Counted from the first letter of the stretch, positions 43,835 to 53,556 are shown. The stretch: DNA of 64,000 nucleotides from an uncultured Aliiroseovarius sp. (GCF_947497285.1 NZ_CANMFT010000002.1:248001-312000); one strand, 5' to 3'. The notes: a model not told the origin generated them from the sequence alone. A program made the numbers and translations.

Positions 43835-45178
43835 ATGGCTCATATCTCCAAACCTTCGTTCTTTGATTTCGTCTGGCTCAAGCGTTTCATGCCGCGCGGG
43901 CTGTATGGGCGTGCCGCGCTGATCCTGATTGTGCCGATCGTGACGCTTCAACTGGTGGTGTCGGTGGTCTTTATTCAGCGCCATTTCAACCGGATCACAG
44001 TGCAGATGACCCGCGCGGTCGTCGCAGAGCTGTCGTTTCTGGTCGCCGAGGTGAACGCCGCGCCAACGCCAGACGCCGCCAATGCGGCCGTGCGCCCGGT
44101 GGCCGCGCCCTTGGCGATCTGGGTTGAACTGCCCGGTGCGCCTGTGGACACGCGCATCGGACGCACCGATTTCACCGGTCCGCGGGTTGAACGGACCCTG
44201 AAGGCCGGCTTGCCCAGTTTGACCGGTGTCGATCTGACCTCGTCCCGGTTCGGGGTTATCGTGGGGTTTGACACGCGGCACGGTCCGATGCGCATGGGGT
44301 TTTCGCGAGAACGGGTTTCAGCGTCGAACCCGCACCAGTTGTTGGTTCTGATGTTGGCCACCGGGATATTGATGACGTTGATTGCCTATCTGTTCTTGCG
44401 CAACCAGTTGCGCCCGATCCGTCGGCTTGCCCGCGCCGCCGAGGCGTTCGGCAAGGGGCAGGTGGTGCCCTACCGGTTGGCTGGGGCGACCGAAGTGCGG
44501 TCTGCGGGGAAGGCATTTTTGGACATGCGCGCCCGGATCGACCGCCAGATCGAGCAACGCACGCTGATGTTGTCGGGCGTCAGTCACGATCTGCGCACAC
44601 CGCTGACACGGTTGCGGCTTGGCTTGTCGATGATCGAAGACGACAGTCGCGCCGATCTTGAACGCGACGTGGCGGATATGGAGCAACTGGTCGACGCCTT
44701 TCTGAGCTTTGCGCGCGCCGACGCTTTGGAAGACGCGCCCGAACCGGTCAAGCCCGACGAACTGGCGCACCATCTGGTCGACAATGCAGAGCGCGCCGGA
44801 CACTCTGTGGATCTGGACGTGATCGAAGAGCTCGACCCGTTGATGATGCGTCGTGCGGCGGTCGAACGGGCGTTGGAAAACCTGTTGGGCAATGCCACAC
44901 GCTATGGCTCTCATGCCCGCCTGTCCGTGTCCAAGGGGCGCGGGGACATACGTTTTGTGGTCGAAGATGATGGGCCGGGCATCCCGCCGGACGCGCGCGA
45001 AGAGGCGCTGAAACCCTTTGCGCGTCTGGACAAGGCCCGCAACCAGGACAAAGGCTCGGGCGTTGGGTTGGGGCTTGCGATTGCCAATGATATTGCACGC
45101 AGTCATGGCGGGCATCTGCGACTGGGCGACAGCGCGGAAATGGGCGGGCTGAAAGTCGAATTTGTCTTGCCGCTTTAG
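43835..45178 (+). CDS. Membrane sensor histidine kinase, orphan (EnvZ-like plan)
   Basis: Protein of 447 residues: N-terminal TM (about residues 27-47, LIVPIVTLQLVVSVVFI), periplasmic domain, second TM (LLVLMLATGILMTLIAYLFL), HAMP, HisKA with the phospho-His in LSGVSHDLRTPLTRLRL, and HATPase with N box LGNATRYG and G boxes DDGPGIPP and GSGVGLGLAI. This is the EnvZ/class HPK plan. No response regulator gene is adjacent, so the partner is elsewhere. A CAT tRNA follows convergently. Confidence 0.92.
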   Translation: MAHISKPSFFDFVWLKRFMPRGLYGRAALILIVPIVTLQLVVSVVFIQRHFNRITVQMTRAVVAELSFLVAEVNAAPTPDAANAAVRPVAAPLAIWVELPGAPVDTRIGRTDFTGPRVERTLKAGLPSLTGVDLTSSRFGVIVGFDTRHGPMRMGFSRERVSASNPHQLLVLMLATGILMTLIAYLFLRNQLRPIRRLARAAEAFGKGQVVPYRLAGATEVRSAGKAFLDMRARIDRQIEQRTLMLSGVSHDLRTPLTRLRLGLSMIEDDSRADLERDVADMEQLVDAFLSFARADALEDAPEPVKPDELAHHLVDNAERAGHSVDLDVIEELDPLMMRRAAVERALENLLGNATRYGSHARLSVSKGRGDIRFVVEDDGPGIPPDAREEALKPFARLDKARNQDKGSGVGLGLAIANDIARSHGGHLRLGDSAEMGGLKVEFVLPL

Positions 45179-45229
45179 CCGATGACCGCCGCACGTGTTG
45201 GCACCATTTGGTGGCTTTCGGCGCAAATT

Positions 45230-45305
45230 TGGTAGGCCTGGCAGGATTCGAACCTGCAACCAAAGCGTTATGAGCGCTCTGCTCTAACCGTTGAGCTACA
45301 GGCCC
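45230..45305 (-). tRNA. tRNA with CAT anticodon, probably tRNA-Ile2
   Basis: Minus-strand cloverleaf with acceptor GGGCCTG/CAGGCCT (one G-T pair), anticodon loop CTCATAA, T arm GCAGG-TTCGAAT-CCTGC and encoded CCA. CAT occurs in initiator Met, elongator Met and Ile2 tRNAs. The GGGCC acceptor with C-G pairs fits the lysidine-modified tRNA-Ile2 better than Met, but this is a judgement by memory of similar genes. Confidence 0.9.
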
Positions 45306-45428
45306 ACTGTATTCTCATCGTGCGCCCTTGCTAGCAAACTGGTGCGCGGCGTCAAGCGAGGCGTGGACTCTTTGCCCCCCTTAAGCTATCGCAGGCGCAG
45401 TTTTTATGCAGGTCAATCGGGGGACCAG

Positions 45429-46478
45429 ATGAGCGACGCATCCAAGGGCATCACCTATGCCGACGCAGGCGTGGATATTGACGCGGGCAACGCATTGGTT
45501 GAACGGATCAAACCCGCCGCCAAACGCACCAACCGTCCGGGCGTGATGGCGGGGTTGGGCGGCTTCGGCGCGCTGTTTGACCTGAAGGGTGCGGGCTTCA
45601 AAGACCCTGTGTTGGTGTCCGCCACCGATGGCGTGGGCACCAAGCTGCGCATCGCGATTGACACCGGCAACGTGGACACGATCGGGATTGATCTGGTCGC
45701 CATGTGCGTGAATGACCTTGTGTGTCAGGGCGCCGAGCCGCTGTTCTTCCTTGATTACTTCGCAACAGGCCGTCTGGAAACCGACAAGGCCGCGCGGATC
45801 ATCGAAGGTATCGCAAAGGGCTGCGAGCTGTCCGGCTGTGCGCTGATCGGTGGCGAGACGGCTGAAATGCCTGGTATGTATGAGGATGGCGATTTCGATC
45901 TGGCCGGCTTCTCGGTCGGCGCGATGGAACGCGGCGAGGATTTGCCGAAGGGTGTCAAAGAAGGCGACGTGCTGTTGGGTTTGGCCTCCGACGGCGTTCA
46001 TTCAAACGGCTATTCGCTGGTGCGCAAGCTGGTCGAGGTCTCGGGCCTTGGCTGGGACGCGGACTGTCCGTGGGATGCGCAGATCACGCTGGGCGAGGCA
46101 CTGTTGGCCCCGACACGGCTTTACGTGCGCCAGGCGTTGGAAGCCGTGCGGGCAGGGGGCGTGCATGCGCTGGCCCATATCACAGGCGGCGGCCTGACCG
46201 AAAACCTGCCACGCGTGCTGCCCGAAGGGCTGGGCGCGCTGGTTGATCTGGACGGGTGGGACTTGCCGCCGGTGTTCAAATGGCTGGCGCAAACCGGTCA
46301 GATGTCTGAGGCCGAGTTGCTGAAAACCTTCAATTCAGGGCAGGGTATGGTGCTGGTCGTCGATGCCAAACAGGCCACCGCCCTGACCGAACAGCTGACC
46401 CAAGCGGGCGAGCGTGTCACGCAAATGGGCCGCATCCAATCGGGCGACGGCGTCAGCTATCTGGGGTCGCTTCTGTGA
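45429..46478 (+). CDS. purM: Phosphoribosylformylglycinamidine cyclo-ligase PurM
   Basis: AIR synthetase of purine biosynthesis, 349 residues. It shows [17 protein letters not shown], the ATP-binding [28 protein letters not shown] and [15 protein letters not shown] 45429 is chosen over upstream frames because the family begins there; the upstream 120 bases include the tRNA and promoter. The stop overlaps purN (GTGA type), so the two are coupled. Confidence 0.97.
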   Translation: MSDASKGITYADAGVDIDAGNALVERIKPAAKRTNRPGVMAGLGGFGALFDLKGAGFKDPVLVSATDGVGTKLRIAIDTGNVDTIGIDLVAMCVNDLVCQGAEPLFFLDYFATGRLETDKAARIIEGIAKGCELSGCALIGGETAEMPGMYEDGDFDLAGFSVGAMERGEDLPKGVKEGDVLLGLASDGVHSNGYSLVRKLVEVSGLGWDADCPWDAQITLGEALLAPTRLYVRQALEAVRAGGVHALAHITGGGLTENLPRVLPEGLGALVDLDGWDLPPVFKWLAQTGQMSEAELLKTFNSGQGMVLVVDAKQATALTEQLTQAGERVTQMGRIQSGDGVSYLGSLL

Positions 46479-47086
46479 ACGACACGGGCGGGGCGCATAA
46501 GCGGGTCGCCATCCTGATTTCTGGCGGCGGCTCGAATATGGTGACGCTGGTCAAGTCGATGACCGGCGACCATCCGGCGCGGCCCTGTCTGGTTCTGTCC
46601 AATGTGCCGGATGCAGGTGGCTTGCAGAAAGCCCGCGATCTGGGCGTGCCGACTGCCGTGGTGGATCATCGCAACTTCAAAGGCGACCGCGCGGGGTTCG
46701 AGGCCGCGTTGAACGATGTGCTGGAACAGGCGCGCCCTGACATCATCTGTCTGGCAGGCTTCATGCGCATCCTGACCGAAGGCTTCACGGGGAAATGGTC
46801 CGGGCGCTGCCTGAACATCCACCCGTCGCTATTGCCAAAATACAAAGGGCTGAACACGCACCAACGCGCCATTGACGCGGGCGACGCGGAAGGCGGCTGT
46901 TCGGTGCACGAGGTCACGGCAGAACTGGATGGCGGCCCCATTTTGGGTCAAGCCCGCGTGCCGATCCAGCCGGGTGACAGCGCCGACACGCTGGCCGCGC
47001 GGGTATTGGTGCAGGAACATCTGCTCTACCCCGCCGTGCTGCGCCGATTTGCCAGCGGCGACAGAACGCCGGTGCGCTTGCCCTGA
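46475..47086 (+). CDS. purN: Phosphoribosylglycinamide formyltransferase PurN
   Basis: GAR transformylase that uses 10-formyl-THF, 203 residues. The motifs [10 protein letters not shown] (phosphate loop), [32 protein letters not shown] (catalytic His/Asn) and [16 protein letters not shown] are complete. The start overlaps the purM stop by four bases; it is a GTG (codon at 46475), so initiation likely depends on purM translation. Confidence 0.96.
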   Translation: MNDTGGAHKRVAILISGGGSNMVTLVKSMTGDHPARPCLVLSNVPDAGGLQKARDLGVPTAVVDHRNFKGDRAGFEAALNDVLEQARPDIICLAGFMRILTEGFTGKWSGRCLNIHPSLLPKYKGLNTHQRAIDAGDAEGGCSVHEVTAELDGGPILGQARVPIQPGDSADTLAARVLVQEHLLYPAVLRRFASGDRTPVRLP

Positions 47087-47178
47087 CCCCACACCCCGAG
47101 GCTTCCCTTTTTCACCTATTCGCCGTAAACCCGTCAAAACACCCTAACGGGACCCGGAAACGAGCAGAAAGACCCTGT

Positions 47179-48339
47179 ATGATCACGATTACCACGACCG
47201 AGGCGTTGGCCGATTTCTGCGCCCGTGCTGCTTCGCACCCTTATGTGACGGTCGATACTGAGTTTCTGCGCGAGCGGACTTATTATTCCAAGCTTTGCCT
47301 CGTGCAGTTGGCCGTGCCGGGTGAGGCAGACGAAGATGCCGTGCTGGTCGACCCGCTGGTGGATGGTCTGTCGCTCGACCCGCTCTATGACCTGTTTCGC
47401 GATGAAAGCGTGGTCAAAGTCTTTCATGCCGCGCGGCAGGATCTTGAGATTTTCTTTGTCGAAGCGGGCGTCTTTCCGAAGCCCTTGTTTGACACCCAGG
47501 TGGCCGCGATGGTCTGCGGGTTCGGCGATCAGGCGGGATATGAGACGCTGGTTCGCAAGATCGCAAAGGCGCCAATGGACAAGTCCAGCCGCTTTACCGA
47601 CTGGTCGCGCCGCCCTTTGACGGACGCCCAAAAGACCTATGCCATCGGGGATGTGACCCATCTGCGCGGTATTTATGAGCACCTTGCAGCCCAACTGGAA
47701 AGCTCGGGGCGTGGTCGTTGGGTCGAAGAAGAACTGTCGATCCTGACCGACCCGGCGACCTATACCATCCATCCTGAGGATGCGTGGAAACGATTGAAAA
47801 CCCGGACAAATTCCGCGCGTTTTCTGGGAATTGCCAAAGAGCTCGCCCGGTTTCGCGAAGCCTATGCACAGTCGCGCAATGTCCCGCGTAACCGTGTGAT
47901 GAAGGATGATGCGCTGATGGAGCTTGCCTCGACCAAGCCGCGCAATATGCAAGAGCTTGGACGCTCGCGGTTGTTGCTGCGCGAGGCCCGGAAAGGTGAG
48001 ATTGCCGAGGGTATTTTGAAGGCTGTCACAGCCGGGCTTGAAATGGCGCAAGAAGATCTGCCGCGCGCGTCAGAGAATTCTCGCGAAAAGCTGCAGGTGA
48101 ATCCGGCCTTGGCCGACCTGCTGCGGGTGCTTTTGAAAGCGCGTTGCGAGCAGGAAAAAGTCGCACAGAAGTTGATTGCCTCGGCGGCTGATCTGGACGC
48201 GTTGGCGGCCGGCAAGCGGGATGTTCAGACACTGACCGGCTGGCGGGCCGAGGTTTTTGGCCATGACGCGCTGCGTTTGTGTGAAGGTAAGCTTGCCTTG
48301 GCAGCCAAGGGCCAACGGGTCGAGGTGTTCGAGGTCTAG
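47179..48339 (+). CDS. rnd: Ribonuclease D
   Basis: 3'-5' exoribonuclease for tRNA maturation, 386 residues. DEDD residues appear in VTVDTEFLRERTYY, KVFHAARQDLEIF and the TYAIGDVTHL region; the HRDC domain follows (about residues 205-285). Preceded by a 92-bp gap after purN. Length is close to the E. coli enzyme. Confidence 0.95.
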   Translation: MITITTTEALADFCARAASHPYVTVDTEFLRERTYYSKLCLVQLAVPGEADEDAVLVDPLVDGLSLDPLYDLFRDESVVKVFHAARQDLEIFFVEAGVFPKPLFDTQVAAMVCGFGDQAGYETLVRKIAKAPMDKSSRFTDWSRRPLTDAQKTYAIGDVTHLRGIYEHLAAQLESSGRGRWVEEELSILTDPATYTIHPEDAWKRLKTRTNSARFLGIAKELARFREAYAQSRNVPRNRVMKDDALMELASTKPRNMQELGRSRLLLREARKGEIAEGILKAVTAGLEMAQEDLPRASENSREKLQVNPALADLLRVLLKARCEQEKVAQKLIASAADLDALAAGKRDVQTLTGWRAEVFGHDALRLCEGKLALAAKGQRVEVFEV

Positions 48340-48394
48340 TCGCGCACGTGCCGCGCCCTCAGCATTCGGACCCGGTCAGGCCGGGGCCGTCACA

Positions 48395-48874
48395 CTAGCG
48401 GCTGGCGCTGCGGCTGTTTGAGGCGCCGACAACGCGGATGGTGCGCACGCCCGCCAGCTTTGTGTCCGACACGAACCGGCCCACCAAGATTTCGCGCTGT
48501 TTGGGACGCCCCTGTAGGGTGTGATAGGGCGGTTCGGTGATGCGGAACATGTAGGTCAGAACGCCGTTTTCAGGCCGCTCAAAATTCTCAGGCACAAGTT
48601 CTGCGTCCCAATAGCCCAAACGCGGCGGCAGACCCTTTGCACGCACGATCGCCCCGCCGGTGCTGCGCAAAATCTGAAGTTCGACCACTTGCGCCACCAG
48701 TCCGCGGTAATCCTGATCTTCAAGAAAGCCACCTTCGGGAATCAGGGCGACCTGTTCGGTGCCGCCGGACTGAAACCAGTTGAACGGGTTCAGGTTCGAA
48801 GCTCCACCACAGGCGCTAAGCCCGAACGCAAGACTGGTCAGCAGGGCAGGCAGGGTTAAACGGCGCAGGGTCAT
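48395..48874 (-). CDS. Predicted lipoprotein, unknown
   Basis: Protein of 159 residues with a signal peptide ending in LSACGG (lipobox, Cys about residue 22) and a folded beta-rich domain (VELQILRSTGGAIVRAKGLPPRLGYWDAELVP, EILVGRFVSDTKLAGVRTIRVVG). This resembles alphaproteobacterial lipoproteins of unknown function; it may sit in the outer membrane. No partner in the neighbourhood. It ends convergently to rnd. Confidence 0.8.
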   Translation of the reverse strand: MTLRRLTLPALLTSLAFGLSACGGASNLNPFNWFQSGGTEQVALIPEGGFLEDQDYRGLVAQVVELQILRSTGGAIVRAKGLPPRLGYWDAELVPENFERPENGVLTYMFRITEPPYHTLQGRPKQREILVGRFVSDTKLAGVRTIRVVGASNSRSASR

Positions 48875-49013
48875 GATCGCTCCTTATCTTCTGTTCAAAG
48901 GGTTAGCCCATGTGCGCGGCTTTGAAAAGAGATCACTGCCACACGGGCAGGGTCTGGACCTTTGGGGCGGATCACCCTAACTGAAACGAAGTGACACAGA
49001 AGGATCGCATCGC

Positions 49014-49424
49014 ATGGCCAGCGCAGCATTTGAAGAGATCGTCGAAGATTTCGAGTTTCTGGATGATTGGGAAGACCGATACGGGATGGTCATCGACATG
49101 GGCAAGGCCATGGCGCCTTTGGACGAGGCGCTGAAAGTCCCCGCAACGAAGGTCGAAGGCTGCGCGAGTCAGGTCTGGCTGCACCCCGAAATCGAAGGTC
49201 ACACCTTCCGCTTTCGGGGCGATAGCGATGCGATGATTGTGCGGGGACTGATTGCCGTTCTGGGCGCGCTGTATAACGATTTGCCGGTGGACAAGGTCGG
49301 CGCGGTAGATGCGAGCGCTGAATTGGGGCGTCTTGGGTTGAACGAACACCTGTCTTCGCAACGCTCCAACGGGGTGCGCGCCATGGTCGAACGCATTCGC
49401 AAGCTTGCTGCTGCCGCTTGCTGA
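49014..49424 (+). CDS. sufE: SufE-family cysteine desulfurase partner
   Basis: Sulfur acceptor that stimulates a SufS-type desulfurase, 136 residues. The active Cys is in KVEGCASQVWL (about residue 50), and the helix pattern DDWEDRYGMVIDMGKAMAPL at the start matches SufE. It is a stand-alone gene in this window, so its desulfurase is elsewhere. Confidence 0.93.
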   Translation: MASAAFEEIVEDFEFLDDWEDRYGMVIDMGKAMAPLDEALKVPATKVEGCASQVWLHPEIEGHTFRFRGDSDAMIVRGLIAVLGALYNDLPVDKVGAVDASAELGRLGLNEHLSSQRSNGVRAMVERIRKLAAAAC

Positions 49425-49486
49425 CCCGTGACGACACCCGATAAGCCCGGCTGATTGCAGCGCAGTCAGGGCGCGGCGTGGGCCAG

Positions 49487-50143
49487 TCAGGTCGCTTGGT
49501 CGGGCCGGGCGACGTCTTCCAAAGCGGTTGCCAGATCGCCAAAACCTGTGAATCGCCGTTCATAGGCCAGCCCCAAACGCTCGGCGGCAGCGCGTGCCAT
49601 GGTGTCCAGCGCCGGGTCGTCGGTCTGCGCCAGATACATCAAACGCCGGTAGTGGGTGAAATACATATCGCGCAGTTCAGGGTGACGGTCGAGGCCAAGG
49701 GGCTTGATGACAAAGCTCTCAAACCCGCGTGCCAGAAAATCCGTCAGATAGAAGGTGTCAATCTCGTCCTCGGCACGGATGGCAAAGGACGCATTGCCCT
49801 CAAAAAAGCTGTAGCAATGCGGCCCCTTGATCATGGTGATCCCCATCTCATCGCACAAGGCGGTCAGCGCGCCGCCAGTGCCGCAATCGGCATAGGCCAG
49901 AAAGATCCTGTCGAAATCCGCCTGATGTTTTTCGACCGCAGCCCGAACCGCGTCCGGGATGCGATCTGGCGTGTTGTGCAAGATCGCAGGCAGGCAGGTC
50001 AGGCTGATATGGGTCCAACCATTCAGCTTGATCAGCGCCAGAATTTCATTGGCCAGCGCGCCGCAGGCAAGGATCAGAACCCGCGCATCGGGTTGGGTCG
50101 GGGGCAGGCCGTCCTGGGTCAGGGCTGTGTCGCTCAAACTCAT
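49487..50143 (-). CDS. DUF1638 protein
   Basis: Protein of 218 residues with LILACGALANEILALIKLNGW and FLAYADCGTGGALTALCDEMG; this is DUF1638, whose role is unproven. Start 50143 overlaps the stop of the small membrane ORF (ATGA), giving better support than ATG 50173. It lies in the same stretch as the corrinoid protein and the homocysteine methyltransferase and may take part in that methyl-transfer system; this is an inference from context. Confidence 0.85.
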   Translation of the reverse strand: MSLSDTALTQDGLPPTQPDARVLILACGALANEILALIKLNGWTHISLTCLPAILHNTPDRIPDAVRAAVEKHQADFDRIFLAYADCGTGGALTALCDEMGITMIKGPHCYSFFEGNASFAIRAEDEIDTFYLTDFLARGFESFVIKPLGLDRHPELRDMYFTHYRRLMYLAQTDDPALDTMARAAAERLGLAYERRFTGFGDLATALEDVARPDQAT

Positions 50144-50325
50144 TGGGGGGGCCTGCTGCTCAGCGCGCGCCATGCGATCGAGGCCAATATCACCAGCGGC
50201 AAGACCGCCATTGCGATCTGACCGTCCAGCTTGCCCGATGCGGAGGCCATGCCGGCCACAAGCACGGTCAACCCGCCAGATAAGATCACCAAAGTGACCA
50301 ACAGAATGAAACGCGTGGTGCTCAT
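50140..50325 (-). CDS. Small membrane protein, 61 residues
   Basis: Two hydrophobic segments (FILLVTLVILSGGLTVLVAGM and IAMAVLPLVILASIAWRAL) separated by a short polar loop. Its stop overlaps the DUF1638 start by four bases, so the two look coupled. No family recognised; function unknown. The terminator of the corrinoid gene lies 26 bases upstream. Confidence 0.6.
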   Translation of the reverse strand: MSTTRFILLVTLVILSGGLTVLVAGMASASGKLDGQIAMAVLPLVILASIAWRALSSRPPQ

Positions 50326-50350
50326 AGGTTCAATTTGGGGATGCGGGGTG

Positions 50351-50392
50351 GAAAAGAAAAGGCCCTGCCACAGGAAGAACCGGGGCAGGGCC
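50351..50392 (-). terminator. Terminator after the corrinoid protein gene
   Basis: On the minus strand GGCCCTGCC and GGCAGGGCC form a 9-bp stem around a loop of about 14 bases, followed by TTTTCTTTTC. It separates the corrinoid gene from the DUF1638 pair. Confidence 0.85.
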
Positions 50393-50413
50393 GTCTGTGA
50401 TAATGCGAAGTGT

Positions 50414-51118
50414 TTAGCCCGCGGCAAGTTGGTTGTGCTTGCGCGCCATGAACTCTTTGGCGGTTTCGACGGCCACAGCGGCGTCGCGGCAATACCTGTC
50501 TGCCCCGATGGCTTTGCCAAACTCTTCGTTCAGAGGCGCACCGCCGACCAAAACGGTATACTCGTCCCGAATGCCCTTTTCGATCAATGTGTCGATGACC
50601 ACTTTCATATAGGGCATTGTGGTGGTCAGCAGGGCGGACATGCCAAGAATGTCGGGCTTTTCCGCCTCCAACGCCGCCAGATAACTGTCGACAGAGTTGT
50701 TGATGCCCAGGTCGATAACATCGAACCCCGCGCCCTCCATCATCATTGACACCAGGTTCTTGCCAATGTCGTGAATGTCGCCCTTTACGGTGCCGATCAC
50801 CATCTTGCCCATGCGCGGCGCTCCGGTTTCGATCAGCAGCGGCTTCAAGATTGCCATGCCCGTCTTCATCGCATTTGCGGCCAGCAGCACCTCGGGCACA
50901 AACAGGATGCCGTCACGGAAGTCGTGACCCACAATGGTCATGCCTGCAACAAGGGCTTCGGTCAGAATGTTGTAAGGCTCCCACCCGCGTTCAAGCAGGA
51001 TGTTCACACCTTCCGCGATTTCTTCCGCGAGCCCGTCATACAGGTCATCATGCATCTGCTGCACAAGCTCTTCGTCGTTAAGCTCGCTCAGGATGATATC
51101 GTCTTCTTGGTCGGACAT
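50414..51118 (-). CDS. Cobalamin-binding (corrinoid) protein
   Basis: Two-domain corrinoid protein of 234 residues. A helical cap domain (about 1-100) precedes the B12-binding Rossmann domain with GDIHDIGKN (DxHxxG, His as lower ligand), then SALLTTTMPYMKVVIDTLIEKG and VGGAPLNEEFGKAIGAD. It resembles MtbC/MetH B12 modules. Start 51118 (MSDQEDD) has AAGGGAAC upstream; an upstream in-frame ATG is less likely. With the homocysteine methyltransferase at 52534 it may form a split methionine synthase. Confidence 0.9.
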   Translation of the reverse strand: MSDQEDDIILSELNDEELVQQMHDDLYDGLAEEIAEGVNILLERGWEPYNILTEALVAGMTIVGHDFRDGILFVPEVLLAANAMKTGMAILKPLLIETGAPRMGKMVIGTVKGDIHDIGKNLVSMMMEGAGFDVIDLGINNSVDSYLAALEAEKPDILGMSALLTTTMPYMKVVIDTLIEKGIRDEYTVLVGGAPLNEEFGKAIGADRYCRDAAVAVETAKEFMARKHNQLAAG

Positions 51119-51298
51119 AGCTGCCGTTCCCTTGCTGAAGGTCTTGTGTCTTTTTTCCAGATGCGCCGAAAAAATGCCGCTGGTCTGAACCGATTGCGAC
51201 ATTGATTGCCCTTTGACCGACCTATTGGCAAATGAATAATTCGCGGTGAAATAGTGAAACTGCTTCATATGTTCCCTAAACGTTCTTATTGTCGCGCT

Positions 51299-52381
51299 AT
51301 GACGGACCATGACCAAAAAATCAGCACGTCTGCCCGCAAAGGGCGCGCGGCTTTGACCAATGACGCTGGCCGGTTCGAGCCCTATCAGCGGGTTGGCGTT
51401 GACGATGGCTGGCATCAAGACCAGCCCCAAACCCTGCGCACTCAGGTGGCGATCGAGCGTCCGCGCCGGGTGATCAATCGTCTGCAATCCCCCGATCTGT
51501 CTTTTGATCGCACACTGAACCCCTATCGCGGGTGCGAACATGGCTGCATCTATTGCTTTGCCCGCCCGACCCATGCCTATCTTGGATATTCAGCCGGGCT
51601 GGATTTCGAAACCAAGCTGATCGCCCGCCCCGATACGCCAAAACGCTTGACGGCCGAGCTGTCCGCGCCGCGCTACCGTGTGTCACCCTTGGCGATCGGC
51701 ACCAACACCGACCCCTATCAACCGATCGAGAAACGCTATCGCGTGATGCGCGGCGTGCTCAAGGTTCTGTCGCGGTTCAACCATCCGGTAACAATCGTGA
51801 CCAAGGGCGTTTTGATCGAACGCGACATCGACCTATTAGCGCCCATGGCACGCCGCGGATTGGTCCATGTCGGGGTGTCACTGTCGACGCTCTGTGGTGG
51901 TCTGGCGCGCAAGATGGAGCCGCGCGTTCCCTCGCCGCAACGCAGGCTGGCGATGATCGGGCGTCTGGCAGCGGCGGACATACCCGTTCGGGTCATGGTG
52001 GCGCCGGTCGTGCCGGGCCTGACTGATCATGAGGTTGAGGCGGTGATTGCCGCCGCAAGCAGGCAGGGCGCCACCGCGGCCAGCTATATATTGCTCAGAT
52101 TGCCGGGTGAGGTCGCCGGGTTGTTCGAAGACTGGTTGCACGATCACCTGCCAGACCGGGCCGCGCGTGTGATGGCGCGGATGCGTGACATGCGTGGCGG
52201 TCGCGCCTATGACCCGACCTTTGGTGCACGAATGGTCGGGCAGGGGGCGTCTGCGATGCTGTTGCAACGCCGGTTTGCCTTGGCCTGCAAACGGGCGGGG
52301 GTTGGCAGGGCTTTGCCGCCCCTGCGGTGTGATCTGTTTGCGGTGCCGCCTGCACCGGGTGATCAACTGTCCTTGTTCTGA
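51299..52381 (+). CDS. Radical SAM protein, PA0069 family
   Basis: Protein of 360 residues with the CxxxCxxC cluster CEHGCIYCFARPTHAYLG and downstream TNTDPYQPIEKRYRVMRGVL, features of the Rv2578c/PA0069 radical SAM group related to spore photoproduct lyases. The substrate is unknown. ATG 51299 is chosen as the closest start to the conserved region; ATG 51254 is in frame upstream. Divergent from the corrinoid gene across 180 bases. Confidence 0.88.
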   Translation: MTDHDQKISTSARKGRAALTNDAGRFEPYQRVGVDDGWHQDQPQTLRTQVAIERPRRVINRLQSPDLSFDRTLNPYRGCEHGCIYCFARPTHAYLGYSAGLDFETKLIARPDTPKRLTAELSAPRYRVSPLAIGTNTDPYQPIEKRYRVMRGVLKVLSRFNHPVTIVTKGVLIERDIDLLAPMARRGLVHVGVSLSTLCGGLARKMEPRVPSPQRRLAMIGRLAAADIPVRVMVAPVVPGLTDHEVEAVIAAASRQGATAASYILLRLPGEVAGLFEDWLHDHLPDRAARVMARMRDMRGGRAYDPTFGARMVGQGASAMLLQRRFALACKRAGVGRALPPLRCDLFAVPPAPGDQLSLF

Positions 52382-52533
52382 ACCGTTGCAACAGGGCACC
52401 GCAGTGCCGCAAGACGCACTGCATTATTTCAGGCAATGCTTCCGACCCCGCCGCCCGTCACCTGAGTGTCGCAGCCAGCGTTGCAGCCAGCGTCGCAAAG
52501 CTTGCAGGAAAATCGGTGACCGGTGGTGCAGGT

Positions 52534-53556
52534 TTAAGTGCTGCTGCGACGGCGTGTTCGGCGCGCAGGTCGGGTGGCTGCATCGTCACCTGTCCCGTCA
52601 GACGCCGAAGAAAACCCGCCCAGAGCGGCGGCGATCTGGTCAAGTGTTGGGCGGGTGTCGCTGCGGGGCCGTGTTTCAAGCGCCGCGCGCATCGCGCGCA
52701 AATGATCCGGCGTCGTGCCGCAGCAGCCGCCAATGATCGTAGCGCCACAATCACGCGCCAGAACCGCGTATTCAGCCATCAATTCAGGCGTGCCATCATA
52801 GTGGATGTGACCGTCAACATATTTGGGAATGCCCGCGTTGCCCTTGGCGATGATCGGGCGTTCGCTGCCTTGCGCTGCGAACCCCAAAACGGTGCGCAGA
52901 AGATCCGATGCGCCGACGCCGCAATTGGCACCGAAGGCCAGCGGAGGCTTCGGCAGGGTTTCGACCATCTGCGCCAGATCGGCCGAGGTCAAACCCATCA
53001 TCGTTCGCCCGGCCGTGTCAAAGCTCATCGTTCCGCACCACGGCATGTCAGCAAGTTCAGCCGCGCGGGCGGCCGCCTTGTATTCTTCGGGCGCCGAGAT
53101 CGTTTCGACCCATAGAACGTCGGCGCCGCCCTCCTTCAGCCCTTCGGCCTGCTCGTGAAACATCTCGACAGCGCTGTCAAACGTCAGACTGCCCATCGGT
53201 TCCATGATATCACCGGTCGGCCCGATCGACCCGGCAACGACGACCGTGCGCCCCGAAGCATCAGCGATTTCGCGCCCCAATGCAGCACCTGCGCTGTTGA
53301 GTTCACGCACCCGGTTCTGCGCGTCATGCAGCTTCAGGCGCGAGGCGTTGCCGCCAAATGTATTGGTCAGAAAGATGTCGGACCCCGCCTCGACGGCCCC
53401 GCGATAAAGCGCGCGGATGTTGTCTGGCTGCTCTACATTCCAAAGCTCGGGCGCATCGCCAGAGGTCAGGCCCATGTTGAACAGGGTCGTCCCCGTTGCG
53501 CCATCAGCCATCAGCCAGTCGCGTTCGGTCATGAGTTTGGTCAGCGCATCCGCCAT
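52534..53556 (-). CDS. bmt: Homocysteine S-methyltransferase (betaine-homocysteine type)
   Basis: Zinc enzyme of 340 residues that methylates homocysteine. The N-terminal LMADGATGTTLFNMGL, NTFGGNASRL and the zinc Cys in FGANCGVG and GGCCGTTPDH are intact. The C-terminal tail is Arg/Ser-rich and not conserved. In roseobacters homologues work either with glycine betaine or as the homocysteine module of a split cobalamin-dependent methionine synthase; the corrinoid protein at 50414 favours the latter. No folate-binding module is in this window. Confidence 0.9.
   Translation of the reverse strand: MADALTKLMTERDWLMADGATGTTLFNMGLTSGDAPELWNVEQPDNIRALYRGAVEAGSDIFLTNTFGGNASRLKLHDAQNRVRELNSAGAALGREIADASGRTVVVAGSIGPTGDIMEPMGSLTFDSAVEMFHEQAEGLKEGGADVLWVETISAPEEYKAAARAAELADMPWCGTMSFDTAGRTMMGLTSADLAQMVETLPKPPLAFGANCGVGASDLLRTVLGFAAQGSERPIIAKGNAGIPKYVDGHIHYDGTPELMAEYAVLARDCGATIIGGCCGTTPDHLRAMRAALETRPRSDTRPTLDQIAAALGGFSSASDGTGDDAATRPARRTRRRSST

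Noticed and set aside
52471-52494. 12-bp tandem repeat GCAGCCAGCGTT / GCAGCCAGCGTC
   Set aside because: Only two units in a short convergent gap; no sign of function.
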